A stretch of 31,537 nucleotides of DNA from Chloromonas sp. AAM2 (Eukaryota > Chlorophyta > Chlorophyceae > Chlamydomonadales > Chlamydomonadaceae): assembly GCA_004335635.1 (NCBI GenBank), contig QAXH01005291.1, forward strand, positions 11,306-42,842. Direction: 5' to 3'. The notes under the pieces are model-generated. The model worked only from the letters and a program-made list of their open reading frames with translations. It did not search any database and was not told where the DNA came from. Below are positions 1-11,251 of this stretch, one piece after another (the first letter of the stretch is position 1; each line of letters begins with the position of its first letter). Position numbers and translations under genes: made by a program.

Positions 1-1411
1 CCGGACCTTTCGAGAGCTTCCGGAGCTTCCGGCAAACCACAACCTGGTTTACGGAGCAACACTTGGCATTCCACTAACTAGTACAGAACTAGTACAGAAC
101 CAGAGGAGTTTCCCACGTACTGAGCTTCGTGGACCCCGTCAAGGGTCAGTAGGTATGCGGTCAGGATAGCACATTGAGAGGTGACCACCACCACTACTAT
201 CCTGGTGTGTCGCAATCCCCATTCACATGTAGGTTGGACGGGTTGAAATCCTCCCCTCCCTCCCCTCTTGTAATATTATGCTAACCATAGTTTGCGTTTC
301 GTACCATCTACTGATCTGTTGCGCTGGCCTTCAGCACAAGAGCCACGTCGCCATGCGATTGAAACATTTGCTGCACTTCTGTCCACAGCTCCACAGCGTG
401 TTGCACCACTGCAAAACTCACAACTTTACTCCAATTGCCAGGTCGATCCTGCATCCGTGCCCAACATTTCTGCGCATGGCCACCGCACTCACGGCACAAG
501 GTCGTCTGTAATTGACTCGCGGCCTGGCAGCCTGCGTGGTTCAAACTGAAGCGACCCTGCCACTTTGAAAGCTATGTTTCCCTCCCTGCAGCAGGAAGTC
601 AAGCCCGCCGCTCCCTGCTAAGCCCAGGCACTCAACGCAGAGTCAGCTGCCCCGCAATTCCATTGCGCAATCGTTCTTGTTCTGGGCGTAAGGCTCAACG
701 AGCTCTAGCAGACAAACATCAGCAGACTAACATTCGCAGACAAAGCCAGGACGTAGTTCCGCAGGTGCGTGATAACCTCAGACGTGCAAGGTTGCCCAGG
801 TGCATGACAAAGGCATGACACTCGCCACTGCACCAGGACGTCGCAGGCAGGGTAGTAGAAGATGGGCTTGCCTGCCAACCATGCATCACGATGAAGGGTA
901 TACCATCAGCTGAAGGAAGCTGACGGACGAGGACAAATACATTGCGTGAGCTGCATGAGTAATCGAGTGATGAGTAATCTGTTTTCAAGATTGCCACCTT
1001 GGCGCATCCAACCTCAGGATGAGACTTTGCACAGCCGGCCAGCCGCCAGTCCTTGGCTCACCATGCCCCCTGATGTGACTTCTCTCTGCTGGCGCCACCC
1101 AAGCCTGAAACAAGCCAGTCCCGGTTAACCCTTGGCAATTTGAAACGTGTGTTTGATGTACAAGTTGCGGGGCGAGAACCTGTTTAATTTACGAGCTGCC
1201 AGGTGCTGGCAACCAGGCCACCTGGACACATGCTCTGGGCACAGCTCAGACACGTGGTGCTTGGCTATATCGAATGGGCACCCAGGTCATCACCGAGAGG
1301 TGGTCGTCCGCCCTGGTTCATGCATACACGTTTCAAGTGCACGTTCCATGCACACGTTCCATGTGCACGTTGATGTACAACCTGCCAGGTGCCGGTACGG
1401 CACCCAGGTCA
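1..1411. other. Left flank, no recognised gene
   Basis: I recognise no protein family or RNA gene here. The longest open stretches (for example 308–544 minus and 1147–1668 plus) give low-complexity or unfamiliar translations, and I could not build phased exons. Short local repeats occur near 78–101. An 18-bp segment at 1277–1294 recurs exactly at 1399–1416, across the CSN1 stop codon. The right part is probably the 3' UTR of CSN1, which reads leftward into this area. Confidence 0.5.
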
Positions 1412-4400
1412 TCACCTGGATGTGGTCCGGCCCGGGAACCTGCCTTCCCGCTCCCTGCCCCCCGCCTGCGGCCCCACGCCCCCGTACATGCCCACCTCCT
1501 CCTCGTCGTCTCCCCCATGGCCCATCACCATGCCCCGCGCGCCCCGGTGCCGCGGGTGGAAGTTCTCCCCGGCCCCCGCCAGCCCCCGCAGGCCCTCCCC
1601 AACCGGCCCGTCAAAGATATTGCCACCCCGCCCGCCGCCCCGTGGCTTCTGTACAAAGTCGTGCTTGAGCATGTCCACGCGCAAGAGAGCCGCCTGTGCA
1701 CACAGCGCGCAACAGACACAACCATCAGTTCTGCAAGCAGAAACATGTGAAGCTGGTCATTGACATACACTCAAATAAGAACATAACTGAAACCGTACTT
1801 GCAATTGAATCATTATGGCGTCTGCGCTCTACCCCATCATGGTCATGGTTAATTTTCCCCATGGAGACCCAACCATGTCACAAGGTCAGTACGAGCTGTC
1901 GTGGTTTGAATTGCTAAGCCATAACGAGTGGCAAACCCAGGACGCACTGCCCGGATGGTTTCTGTCGCCCACCTTGGTTTCTGCCACGTACTGCTGGCTG
2001 ATGGCCAGTGTCTTTGCGAAGGTGGTTGCGCGCACGTCTGCCTGCCGCGCGTGCAGCACGCCCGCGTGCGCGTCTATGCGCGCGGGAATGGCGCCGTCCA
2101 CTATCAGAGAGGACAGCTCCTTGCCCAGCTCACTGCAACCAACAGGCAGGCGGCGATGCTTCCGTCCACGGCCACTGCTCAGTGCACCTATCAATGCCTG
2201 TCTATGTGCAAGTGTTTGAGACATCACAGAAGCTTTCTGAACTGTGTGGCCATTAATCGTTGCTCTTCCCACCAATGACAGCAATGAATGACGGCCACCC
2301 ACCAATGCTGCCTCATGGCCCTGTCTGAGGGGCGTTTGAGACAGCAGTGTCGTCAGTTGTCAACTCTGCCTGCATATGCTTTGTTTTTGTCGCCCCCTTC
2401 GCCATCCTCCTGGCTACTGTCTGATAGGCATTGGATCAAACAGGCGCATGCACCGCTAGTCTGCCCTGCCCTGCCTTGCCCTGCCTTGCCCTGCCCCGCC
2501 CTAGCCTGGCCTGCCCCAGTCAGGTTGCCTTGCCCGCTCACTTGGCTGTTGTGTTGAATGCCTGTGCCATGGGCGCGAGCTTGACGGTGATGAAGGGGGA
2601 TGTGTACTGCACAAGGGCACGCTGACGCGTCTGCACACACGCCCAGCACATGGCAAGACGTTTACGACTGAGCCCCCAGCAACACAATCATGATCCCAAC
2701 ACCATCACATCAGTTGCCGCACGTCAGCCAACGGACTCTGAATCAGTGCTGCAAGGGAGTGCACCTGTCTGCCAAACGCCAACCCCATGCACTAGCCATG
2801 CCTTTCGAAACAGTCACTGCTGACTCACCACAGGTCCACACGTTTGAGACACACACACCAGACGGAAGTTGCTAGACTGACTAGTCAACAAACATACCTG
2901 CCACCCAACAAACACCATGAACGCCATGGACTGCCATCACCCAACAAACACTCCCTGCCATCACTCAATTTGTGTGAAAACGCAAGTTTGCATTGAGAAT
3001 TGCCTCATTTGCCGTCTTCTACCCAGATTTCAGCCTCTCTCTTGGCCCAGCTCTTCGTGAGACCGCACCCTGAGAGTGCCCCACCTGTTGCATGAGTGAC
3101 GTGATGTGCGGGTCGAGGTGCGGGTCCAGGCAGAGGGTGGGTGCCATGGCGGTCAGCTGGGCCAGCGCCTTGGCGTAGCGGCAACCGTAGAAGTCGTACA
3201 CCACCTCTCGCACCTGACGCCACACAGGCACCATACAGGGACTTGAAAATCAAGAGGAAAATCAAAAAAGAAAAAAGAAAGAAGAGAATTTGTTTTGTTG
3301 ATGTACGATACTATCAACGTTCACTTCAAAAGTCCTGAGTGTTCAACTTGAGTGACTCAGCAATCTTGCGATGGCTCTTGCCATAATTTGGTTTGATTTT
3401 GCTGCAGCTGTGCAGGCCTTCCTTCCTTGTATGCCAAACCCGCCTTGTGGCAGTTTGTCAACCTGACCTACAACTGCATTCACCTGTCCGTGTTCTGACC
3501 TGCCACCCAGCACACATGCATAATCATCCTCGCCCGGCAACCACAGTTCCAGCCAGGAATCAGTCAGTCCTACCTCTGGCACTGTCTCCAGCAGTTCCTT
3601 AAACGCAATGTTCTGAATCAGCCGCTTCTGGAGCTCATCCCGGTCAAATGTGGCCAGGGCGCACAGTGTCGCGTACAAAGCGACATCCTGCGGCATTGGA
3701 AAGACGCACGAGCCGGGCAAGCTCATCTTATGATACTAGACTGTACGGGCTTGTTCACCTGTTCCCTGGCCGCTAATCGATTCTGCAAGCAGGGCTCGGT
3801 TCACCAATAGCACATACAGCGCTTGTGCACAGAATGGACGCATGAGCCAGGCAAGACACTTCCTTGTGCCTACACACCCACGTCACCAGCCCACGTCAAG
3901 CCCAAGCCCACGTCAAGACTTGTTTGCCTAATACCTGGCACCAAGTCGTTCCTAGGCTTGGTTAGCGACAGCCCATACCTGCATTGCCAGCACGTCATTG
4001 AAGTGAGTGCCCAGGTCGCTGGTGACCTCCAGCAGCTTCCGGGCCGCCTGCTTGTAGCGCCGGCTGGCCATCAGGCTGAGGCCGGAGGCGGCAGCGAGCT
4101 TGGCAACGACTACAGGGTCGGACTGCGGGCTCCCGCAAGGGACACATGCACGGCAGAATGAATGACAGTCCATGTGCTGTGCACCAGCACGTGTTAAGTA
4201 ACCCTACAAGATCACAGCCATGGCATGACAGTTTCCTTGCAGCCAAGGCCAGTCGAGAACAGGCCGGCAACACATGCTGCTCAGAAGCCACAAACTGCTG
4301 CTCATCTGCCCTTGCCTGCCTTTTGCCTAGAAAGGCTGGCCTGCTTTGTAAGCCTACCCATACGCTGCAAAACCATGTTAACAAGGAAGCAAAACAGTCC

Positions 4401-6034
4401 CATCACAGCCCGGTCCATGGCCCATTCAACTGTTGACAACACGTTTCATCTACTGTGGCACTGGATTTTCCGCACACCCCATCTCCCCATCCAGCAGCCT
4501 ATCCATGCTCGCCAGTCTGCCTTACTGTTGCAACTGATGTTGCAACAAACATTTAAATCCCCCAGCAGCCTCCCTGTGCTTACCTGGGCCTCCGGTGTGT
4601 TCTCTGCCTTTGACACGTAGTTGCCCACGTGCAGGTAGTTGGTCAGTTCAACCGCCACCCGAATGATGGACAGGCACATGGAGATGATGTGGCGCGGGTT
4701 GGTGCAGTAGTCGCGCACACGGATGTAGCACTTGAACGCATTCTGAGCACAAGCAAGGGCAGTTGCAAGGCAAGGTAACTAGAAGTAGGCAGGGAAGAAT
4801 GGTGCTGGGTGGACGAATGGAGGGCAGACTGAGGTGAGGCACGCCAACGGTAAGGCGGGTGGGTGCAATGGAACACTGCCATAGGTGACATGTCTGCTAG
4901 CATCACCGCTGCTTCCCAAACCTGCCCCGGCCAAGCGGCCTGCATTGAGCCTGCCGTCCTTGACAGTACACCTTTGGTCGCACACGTTTGCAACGCCTAT
5001 TACTCCATGCACACCTTATGATAGCAAACAATCACGCCCGGGTTGGGCCTGGGCCCAGGCAGGTGCTTTAGCCTGGCCTGACTGCGCACCTGTAGATCCC
5101 CTCTCGCGTAGAAGTGATCCCCTAGGTCGTTGTGCCCCAGGCGCACGCTCTCCTTGATGAGATTGGCCTTGGCACCTGCCAGGTCCGCTTCCAGACGCTC
5201 CTGTCTGGCACCGCTGGAGCGCTCAACGTTGGTCACCCACTGCCTGCAGACAAACCATTCCTCCTCGTCAAGTTTTGCCACCCCGGCTAACAGTGCATCC
5301 AGGTGGGAATTAGTGCCCAAAGTTGTGCGCATGCCCCCAAAAGGGTGGTTACCCTTGGAAACTTAGAGCTCAAGCAATGGTCAACCCGAAGGCATGTTGG
5401 TGGGAGAGTAGGCCACGATATTCAATGTTCAGAAGGCTGCAAATCATAATCCAAGCCTGCGGCTGCCACTTGCAGGGCACTTGCAGGGCGGCATTGCCCT
5501 CGACAGCCACCCTCTGCCGCTGCATGCAAACGCACCTGTCCATGCCGTAGGCTGGGCCTAACCGCCCACCAATGCGCTCCACGATGACCTGGTATGCTGC
5601 CAAGTTCTCCGTCTGCATGTGCACATGCATGACAAGAGCTGTGCTTTCTGCCACATAGCTGGCACAGGCATGCTGCTTGGCACATCTGTTATAGCTTGTG
5701 ACACTAGAAGAAGACGCTCTGCATGGTGGATTGCGTGCCCGGGCTGATGGATTGATGGCGACCTTGTGACCCAGTCCCTGACCTTGTACCTGTTTAACCT
5801 CATCGTGTGCCATCTTCAGGGCTTCAAGCTCAATAGGTTGGCCATGACGCTTTTCAGCCAAGTACAGCAGGCGATTGATGCGGTTGTGGCCTGAATAACT
5901 GCTCACCAAGCCCTGCGCACAGAAGATCAACAAACGCATGGAGCGATCTGATCAATCAACGATTAAGCCAGGCCTGACTCGTGAATCGCCATCACACATA
6001 CTTCCAAATCAATCTGCGGCGCATCCTCCTCCAT
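1412..6034 (-). CDS. CSN1: COP9 signalosome complex subunit 1 (CSN1/FUS6/GPS1)
   Basis: Subunit of the COP9 signalosome, which removes NEDD8/RUB from cullins and so controls cullin-RING ubiquitin ligases. Coding exons on the minus strand: 6034–6002, 5912–5790, 5612–5536, 5243–5090, 4742–4584, 4122–3979, 3687–3574, 3213–3085, 2630–2542, 2132–1973, 1693–1412; 487 aa, all GT–AG and in phase. Family landmarks in order are [17 protein letters not shown] (about residue 16), [37 protein letters not shown], a TPR-like helical part, then the PCI region from about residue 231 ([55 protein letters not shown]) and a terminal [12 protein letters not shown] helix. A Gly-rich, partly acidic tail of about 75 residues follows and makes it longer than the roughly 440-aa Arabidopsis protein. 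The start at 6034 is chosen because its 33-nt exon joins the next in phase. GET4 lies head-to-head. Confidence 0.95.
2461..2518. repeat. Pyrimidine-biased CCTGC/CTTGC microsatellite in CSN1 intron
   Basis: An imperfect tandem run of 5-bp units of the type CCTGC/CTTGC lies in the CSN1 intron between exons 2630–2542 and 2132–1973, a few tens of bases inside the 5' splice site. On the transcribed strand it reads as a G-rich run. I see no coding role. Confidence 0.8.
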
Positions 6035-6299
6035 CTTGGCCCCCCGCAGTCGCCCTAGGGTTTTGCTGTTATAAATGTCCAGGCCTAGAACACGGCGCAG
6101 ATTCAAATTACGGGCTGTCGGGTAGGGGACAGCAACAAGGAAGGCTCCCGTGTTGATGCAAGTGTTGTGCTCTCACTCAATGCGTTCTGCTCTCACTCAA
6201 TGCGCCACTACTTCTTGGCGCATCGCAATGATGTCAGAACCTTCGCCTCAGTAGCATTCTCGTCTGGCTTGCAGTGAAACGTCCCAACAGAAAGGAGTC
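6035..6299. promoter_or_regulatory. Putative bidirectional promoter, CSN1/GET4
   Basis: These 265 bp are all that separates the two start codons of the divergent genes CSN1 and GET4, so both promoters and 5' UTRs must lie here or overlap the genes. A TATA-like box TTATAAAT at 6069–6076 reads as TATA-type on both strands. It is about 37 nt from the CSN1 ATG, so it would give CSN1 a very short leader, or it may serve GET4. A 17-bp direct repeat, TGCTCTCACTCAATGCG, occurs at 6168–6184 and 6188–6204. Promoter function is inferred from the layout only. Confidence 0.4.
6168..6204. repeat. 17-bp direct repeat between CSN1 and GET4
   Basis: Two exact copies of TGCTCTCACTCAATGCG are spaced 20 bp apart, about 100 bp upstream of the GET4 start codon. 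They could be a duplicated factor site in the shared promoter or a chance duplication in the GET4 5' UTR. Confidence 0.7.
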
Positions 6300-9200
6300 A
6301 TGGCAGCTCCAAGTCGGGTGAGAGTCAGGAGTCATCCAGAGACACCCTGCTGGCCTGAGGCTTCTAACCCCTAGCAACTCCCCACCTCCTGCCCTTAGCT
6401 TGATGCAAAGCACCATTTCTTTAATCGTCACACATTCATTGCCTACCTTATTTTGCAAGCCCACCAGTCTCATCTCATCAACCTATCAAACAGCCGGCGT
6501 GCCACACTGCCTTCTTACAGGCTCTGGAAAAAGCCAAGGGTCTGCTTAGCACGGATTTCTACGAAGCGCAGCAACTATTCAAGACAGTGTACCATCGCCA
6601 GAGGACCAAGAAACAGCTCCAGGACAGCTATGCCACACTCAAGGTGCGGTGGTTGCAAAGGCCATGACCAACCCACCCTGTAGAGGTGGCTGTGAACTGT
6701 ATGCCTGGGGTTGTTTGGCACGTGCATGGCTACTGAAGCACATTGTCCCACCTCACGCAAAGCTATCAACTGGTTTTGCATTGACAGCCTCACAAGTTGC
6801 CATCTCCGGCATCAGCACGGCTCAGCTATTTGTCACTTTGTGACGCACCTAGCTCTTGACTGCGTGATCAGCTGCCCTCAACATGCTTCTCTCTCCCTGC
6901 CCGGTGCGTTCCTCATGCACCCATTCACAATCAACAAAACCTCAGCTCCTGACACCATCGCCATAACCTGTAATAGGGGTTACGCTCTGCCCGCATTACC
7001 ATGCATTAATCAGCAGACCGCCCCTGTTCATAATTTCTCAGCCGTTTCTGTGTCCCGCCTCTCTTGCTTCCCGCAGGAGGGTGCCGTGCTTCAGCTCCAG
7101 GCCGGGCACACCACATGCGGCGTGGAGCTGGGACTGCTGCTCATAGACGCCCTCACCACAGACGGCGTAACACCGGACATGGCAGCCATGCAGTCGCTGT
7201 TAGACATCATAGCAGCTATGCCCGCGGGTGCGGACAGCGGAGCGGGCGGGGCCGGGCCGCAATCAGATGACGTGGAGGAGTGTGCCCGGCTCGTGTCGGC
7301 CATTGTCAGCTGGGCAAACAAGTAAGGAGTAAGGGGAGGGCAGGGGAGGGGCTGGAGCTACTGCGAGTGGTGGTGACAGGCAGGAAGAAAGACTAGTAAG
7401 GGCAGGAGCAGCCGGGCTGCAAGAACGCACGGGGAGAGAGGGGAGCAGGTTTCAGCTAGTGAGAAGCAGACTGAGGAATAGGATGGCAGGAGATGGTGGT
7501 GTGTGGGAAGACGAAGACGAGGACTTGTGCAGCCATTTCCCTGTCTGATGCTACTCGCCCTTGCCTGCAACTCATGCAAGTCAGACCATGGGATGGAGTA
7601 CATCCCGAGGATGAGGAGGTATGCGGCAGTGTCCCCTGCAGCTGCCAGGACCAGGGCAGTGTTATCAAGCCCACAGCGCCTGGTGACTGTGCTCTGACTT
7701 GGTGCTGTCTGCTGGGGCCATTGTTCTGCACCTTGCCCACAGGCAGCCCCAGGTGTCCTGGCAGGCAGTGCAGCGTGTGCATGCGGCCTTTGCGTCCCAC
7801 CTGTGGCGGAGGTACCATGCGGGCCAGCTGCAGCGGGTGGCACTGCATGCGGTGCGCAGCGGCCAGCCCACACTGCACGCAGAGGGTGAGGGGTCAGGGG
7901 TGAGGGGAAGGGGTGAGCTGTGAGGATGGAGTGGGAGGTGTGCGGGCAATGCGCAGGGGGAAGGGGTGGGGTGGGGTGGTGAAATGAGAGGGGAAGGCGT
8001 GGAGGTAAGGTGTGAGGACATCTGCGGGCAAGGGAAAGGGAACAGCGCGGTGGTCCAGGCAGGGGATCAGGGTGTCGAGGGCTCACAGTTTCAAGGGTGG
8101 GACGGAAGGCGTCAGAACATAGTGACGAGCAACCGGTCAGTCGGGCCCCTGTGGACATCAGGGCGCAACCTATTGGCAAAACCGATCCGCAAGCTGGCAC
8201 AGTAATTACGACCTGTAAGCTGCTGATGGTCTTTGCATCATCATCGCTTACCTTGTTGTCACCTTTGCGAATGTGCTACCGGTATTGCATCTTCACCCTC
8301 GTGCCTGTGTGTATGTTTGTATGTGTTTGACAGTCTGTCAGTGCTGGTATGTCATTGTCACCTGCGTGCCTGTGTGCATGTTTGTATGTGTTTGACAGTC
8401 CGTCAGTGCTGGTACATCATTGTCACCTGCATGCATGTGTGCATGTTTGTATGTGTTTGACAGTCCGTCAGTGCTGGTATGTCATTGTCACCTGCATGCA
8501 TGTGTGTTGCAGTGCTGTCTGAGGTGTGCCCAGTGGGTGCCCAGGACGTGTTCTGGACTCAGGCCGTGCTGCAGGTAAACAGGGGCATGTTCTGGACTCA
8601 GGCCGTGCTGCAGGTAAACAGGGGAATGTGAAGCGAAACGGCTACCGGCATCACCGGGGGTAACTGCATCACCAGGGGTAACTGCATCACCAGGGGTAAC
8701 TGCATCACCGGGGGTAACTGCATCACCTAGGGCGACGACAGCGTCTGTTTTCAAGCAAGTTAGCAGGGCAGGAGGTCAGGCCACACTGGAGACAGCCGCA
8801 CCACAGACAAACATCACCATGTTCAAGTTACCATGGCCAATACTGGCTGTTCTGGCCTTTTCGGCATGCTTCATGTAACGGAGCACTGCCAGTACCATGT
8901 TGTACAAATGATACCATATCACACATTTATACCATACTGTACATATATTGTACATATTGGGCATTCGCGCACTCGTACTGCCCATCAGCCATAATGTATG
9001 CCCAGGTCCAGCGGCGTGTTCTCTTTTCATCCTTTCACGGTCAGCTCATCCAACACTGATTCCACACCCAGCCCACACCTGTGTGGCTCAGCGCGCGTGT
9101 GAGTGTGGGCCTATGTCTGACAGGTGCTGGCCATTGCGCGGCCCCACACCAAGGCTGCGCAGTTAGAGCATGCCAAAGGGCTGTTGGCTGCCCTCACCAC

Positions 9201-10095
9201 AGCACCCCCGACTGCCAATCGCGGCAGCGGCCAACCGCCTCTCATCAACTTCTTGTGGTTGTTGACTGAGGTGAGCTGGGGTACAAGCAAGGCTGTGTGG
9301 GTGCAGCCTGACCGACAGTGGTTCTGAGTGATTATCTGTGCCAGGGGTACTGACCATGGATGAGTCAAAGGCCAGGCTGACGACATTTCTCATCAAGCAA
9401 GGAACCTGCAAGTTGACTTCCTTGGCACGTGACTTTTGAAAGTACCTTGAAGATGAACCTGCTTTGAACATCACAGTAAGCGTTTCCCAACTGTCACCTT
9501 CGTGTCCCTAATCCTGCCATATGTGATTGTCATGGCTGACCTTGTGCTGTGGCCCTGATGGACAGTTGTGCTGGTGGAGGGTAGCACAGCCATACGCACC
9601 ACTGGCAACAGGCAATACCATCAACCTGTACTTGATCACTGCAGCATGGCCATGCTCGGTTGCATTTCTCAGAGCTCTGACATCAAACACTCACCCAGCT
9701 CCATGGTCAGCAGCACACCCCACCTGATCACTCCTGTGCGTGTGCTGACACCCTGTGCCCAGGCGCTGGAGCGCCAGTCGCTGCCGCTGGTGCGCCTCTT
9801 GCGCGACCGCTACGCCCCCGCCCTCTCCGCCGACCCCGCCTGGTCCGAGTACCTCTCCCGCATAGAGGCAGCGTACCTGGGGGTGAGGGACCAGGGCGGC
9901 GCAGGGGGGCTGGGGGGACTGCTGGGACAGCTGATGCAGGGAATGGGCGGGATGGGGCGCGCGGCGGGGGCGGAGGGGGAGGGCCTGACGGGGTTTGATG
10001 AGGAAGAGAGTGAAGAAGGGAATGAAGAGGTGTATGGGGATGGCGGGCCGGGGCATGTGCCTGAGATGCCGCCTGCTCAAGCCAAGAAGGTCTGA
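6300..10095 (+). CDS. GET4: GET4/TRC35, tail-anchored protein targeting factor
   Basis: Cytosolic GET/TRC pathway subunit. In the known family it works with GET5/UBL4A (and BAG6 in animals) to pass tail-anchored proteins to the GET3 ATPase. Exons: 6300–6317, 6521–6643, 7077–7321, 7743–7885, 8513–8574, 9124–9270, 9763–10095; 356 aa. Landmarks are FYEAQQLFKTVYHRQ (from about residue 19, matching the family's YYEAQQMYKT helix), AVLQLQAGHTTCGVELGLLLIDAL (matching the HGQ-x-TCGADLA segment), a WTQAVL…LAIARPH region, INFLWLLTE and the last conserved helices LVRLLRDRYAPAL and EYLSRIEAAYLGV. The tail is Gly/Met-rich and then strongly acidic. The start is chosen because an 18-nt exon (MAAPSR) ends on a GTGAGA donor in phase. 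Exon 8513–8574 has a duplicated donor that could give 369 aa. Confidence 0.93.
8297..8507. repeat. 65-bp minisatellite, about three copies, in GET4 intron 4
   Basis: Three consecutive units of about 65 bp, each with GTATGTGTTTGACAGTC and then GTCAGTGCTGGTA, lie directly upstream of the 3' splice site of the GET4 exon that starts at 8513. The TTTGACAGTC marker recurs at 8326, 8391 and 8456. Each unit carries CAGTGCTG, the same string that spans the true acceptor (CAG then TGCTG). Confidence 0.9.
8549..8624 (+). repeat. Tandem duplication of GET4 exon end plus 5' splice site
   Basis: Bases 8549–8585 are repeated exactly at 8588–8624 (39-bp period). Each copy holds the end of the fifth coding exon and its GTAAAC donor, so donors exist at 8575 and 8614. 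Because 39 is a multiple of three, use of the second donor keeps the frame and inserts VNRGMFWTQAVLQ after the normal exon end. Confidence 0.95.
8648..8730. repeat. 18-bp minisatellite in GET4 intron 5
   Basis: About 4.5 copies of an 18-bp unit of the type GCATCACCAGGGGTAACT, with A/G variation at one position, lie in the intron just downstream of the duplicated GET4 donor. Confidence 0.9.
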
Positions 10096-10449
10096 GGTGC
10101 CAGCTGCAGTTTAACTACCTAAGGTAGAACACGTTGCCTGTTGCTACAAACACTGGTGGTCAACAAGGAAAGATGTGCCATGCAGCGTCTATTAAGCGTA
10201 GAGCATCGGCGTGGGCTGGTTGTCTCGCCACCGTCATCTGGCCCCATTGTTCCATCCATTTGCATTGCATGCCGGCATGCCAGGCATATGCATGGACCAG
10301 ATCAGCACTGCCTCGTAACGTTCTCGTCAATCATATCTTCATAGTATCGCAGCACCTAGGGAACTTGCACTCTGCCACTTCCGACATACCTATTGAACGT
10401 GTCATGGGCACGAAGACAACTGTGCTGGCATTATTTGGAGCAGGAGTTT

Positions 10450-10473
10450 GTTTCGTTTTGCATGAAACGAAAC
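10450..10473 (+). other. Perfect 9-bp inverted repeat downstream of GET4
   Basis: GTTTCGTTT and AAACGAAAC flank a 6-nt TGCATG loop about 355 nt after the GET4 stop. It could form a small RNA hairpin in a long 3' UTR. The stem is A/U-rich and no function is shown. Confidence 0.5.
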
Positions 10474-11054
10474 CTAGGTTGATTGACGTTTTATAATCTG
10501 TTCACGTTGGTTGCAATACATCGTTGAATATGGAGCTTTTTTCTCGTTGCTGATGAAACCGTTGTGTAGCCTAACCAATCTGCTTCTCGGGTGGCAAGCA
10601 GCAGCCACGTCAGTGAATCACTACACAACAAACAAAAAGCATTCAATGAATAGACTAAACATCTAGCAGCACGGTACAGCACACCATGTAGCAACGCTCT
10701 GCTTCCAAATCCCAGCAATATTCATCCAAATTTGTATGCACTGAACCCGACCTGCGACGGTTTGGAATCACTTTCCAACTCTCCTGCACCTGGCAGAATG
10801 AAAGCGGCAAGACAAACAGTCCCTAACGGCCTAGAGCTGCAGCACGCTTCACAGAGAAACTGCCCGCCGAATCCGAACTCAACCAACACGGTCGAACTAA
10901 TTGCTGTTCATAGTGACGGGCACTCCTGCAGCATCAAATGTACCGTCACGCCCAAACTCCCTCAGGCATGGCTGATTTAATTGTGTACGATGTTTTCTTA
11001 CCTGCAAAACTTTTGGGATAGGATTAGGGCAGGAGTGGTATTCCAAATCCCTCT

Positions 11055-11072
11055 CCCCCCCCCCCCCCCCCC
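11055..11072. repeat. 18-base C homopolymer
   Basis: An uninterrupted run of 18 C bases lies about 180 bp beyond the stop of the minus-strand SDR-CIA30 gene, so it would be a G run in that gene's RNA if transcribed. Its exact length is prone to sequencing error. Confidence 0.85.
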
Positions 11073-11251
11073 TTCCATCCCAGCTGATGATTGCAGACAT
11101 CCCTCAGACTCTCGCATAGTTGTCACTCATCAGGAGTTTGACTTGCAGTCAAGGCCACAACCAGCTGCTGAGATGTAACCAGAGTCTTTCCTCTCAGGCC
11201 ACTGTACATGCAATCAAATCGTCGAACACGTGCCATAGTAGCATGTCGAAC

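Larger units (their letters stand above)
10096..11251. other. Tail-to-tail gap between GET4 and the SDR-CIA30 gene
   Basis: No gene is recognised. The left part should be the GET4 3' UTR and the right part the 3' UTR of the minus-strand SDR-CIA30 gene. It holds a short perfect hairpin at 10450–10473 and an 18-base C run at 11055–11072. The open frame at 10732–10980 has no family resemblance. Confidence 0.5.

Noticed and set aside
308..544. A minus-strand frame with CRECGGHAQKC that suggested a zinc knuckle
   Set aside because: The cysteine/histidine spacing does not match the CX2CX4HX4C zinc knuckle, and no flanking domain is visible.
1389..1763. Pro-rich plus-strand frames opposite the CSN1 last exon
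   Set aside because: They are complements of the Gly-rich CSN1 tail, which is supported by phase and by the conserved helix just upstream.
6075..6122. An ATG at 6075 (MSRPRTRRR) as the GET4 start
   Set aside because: Its only usable donor leaves phase 2, whereas the next GET4 exon needs phase 0, and a stop follows. The ATG at 6300 fits exactly.
8320..8740. A CRISPR-like array from regularly spaced repeats
   Set aside because: The units are head-to-tail minisatellites without unique spacers, inside an intron of a eukaryotic gene, and no cas genes are present.
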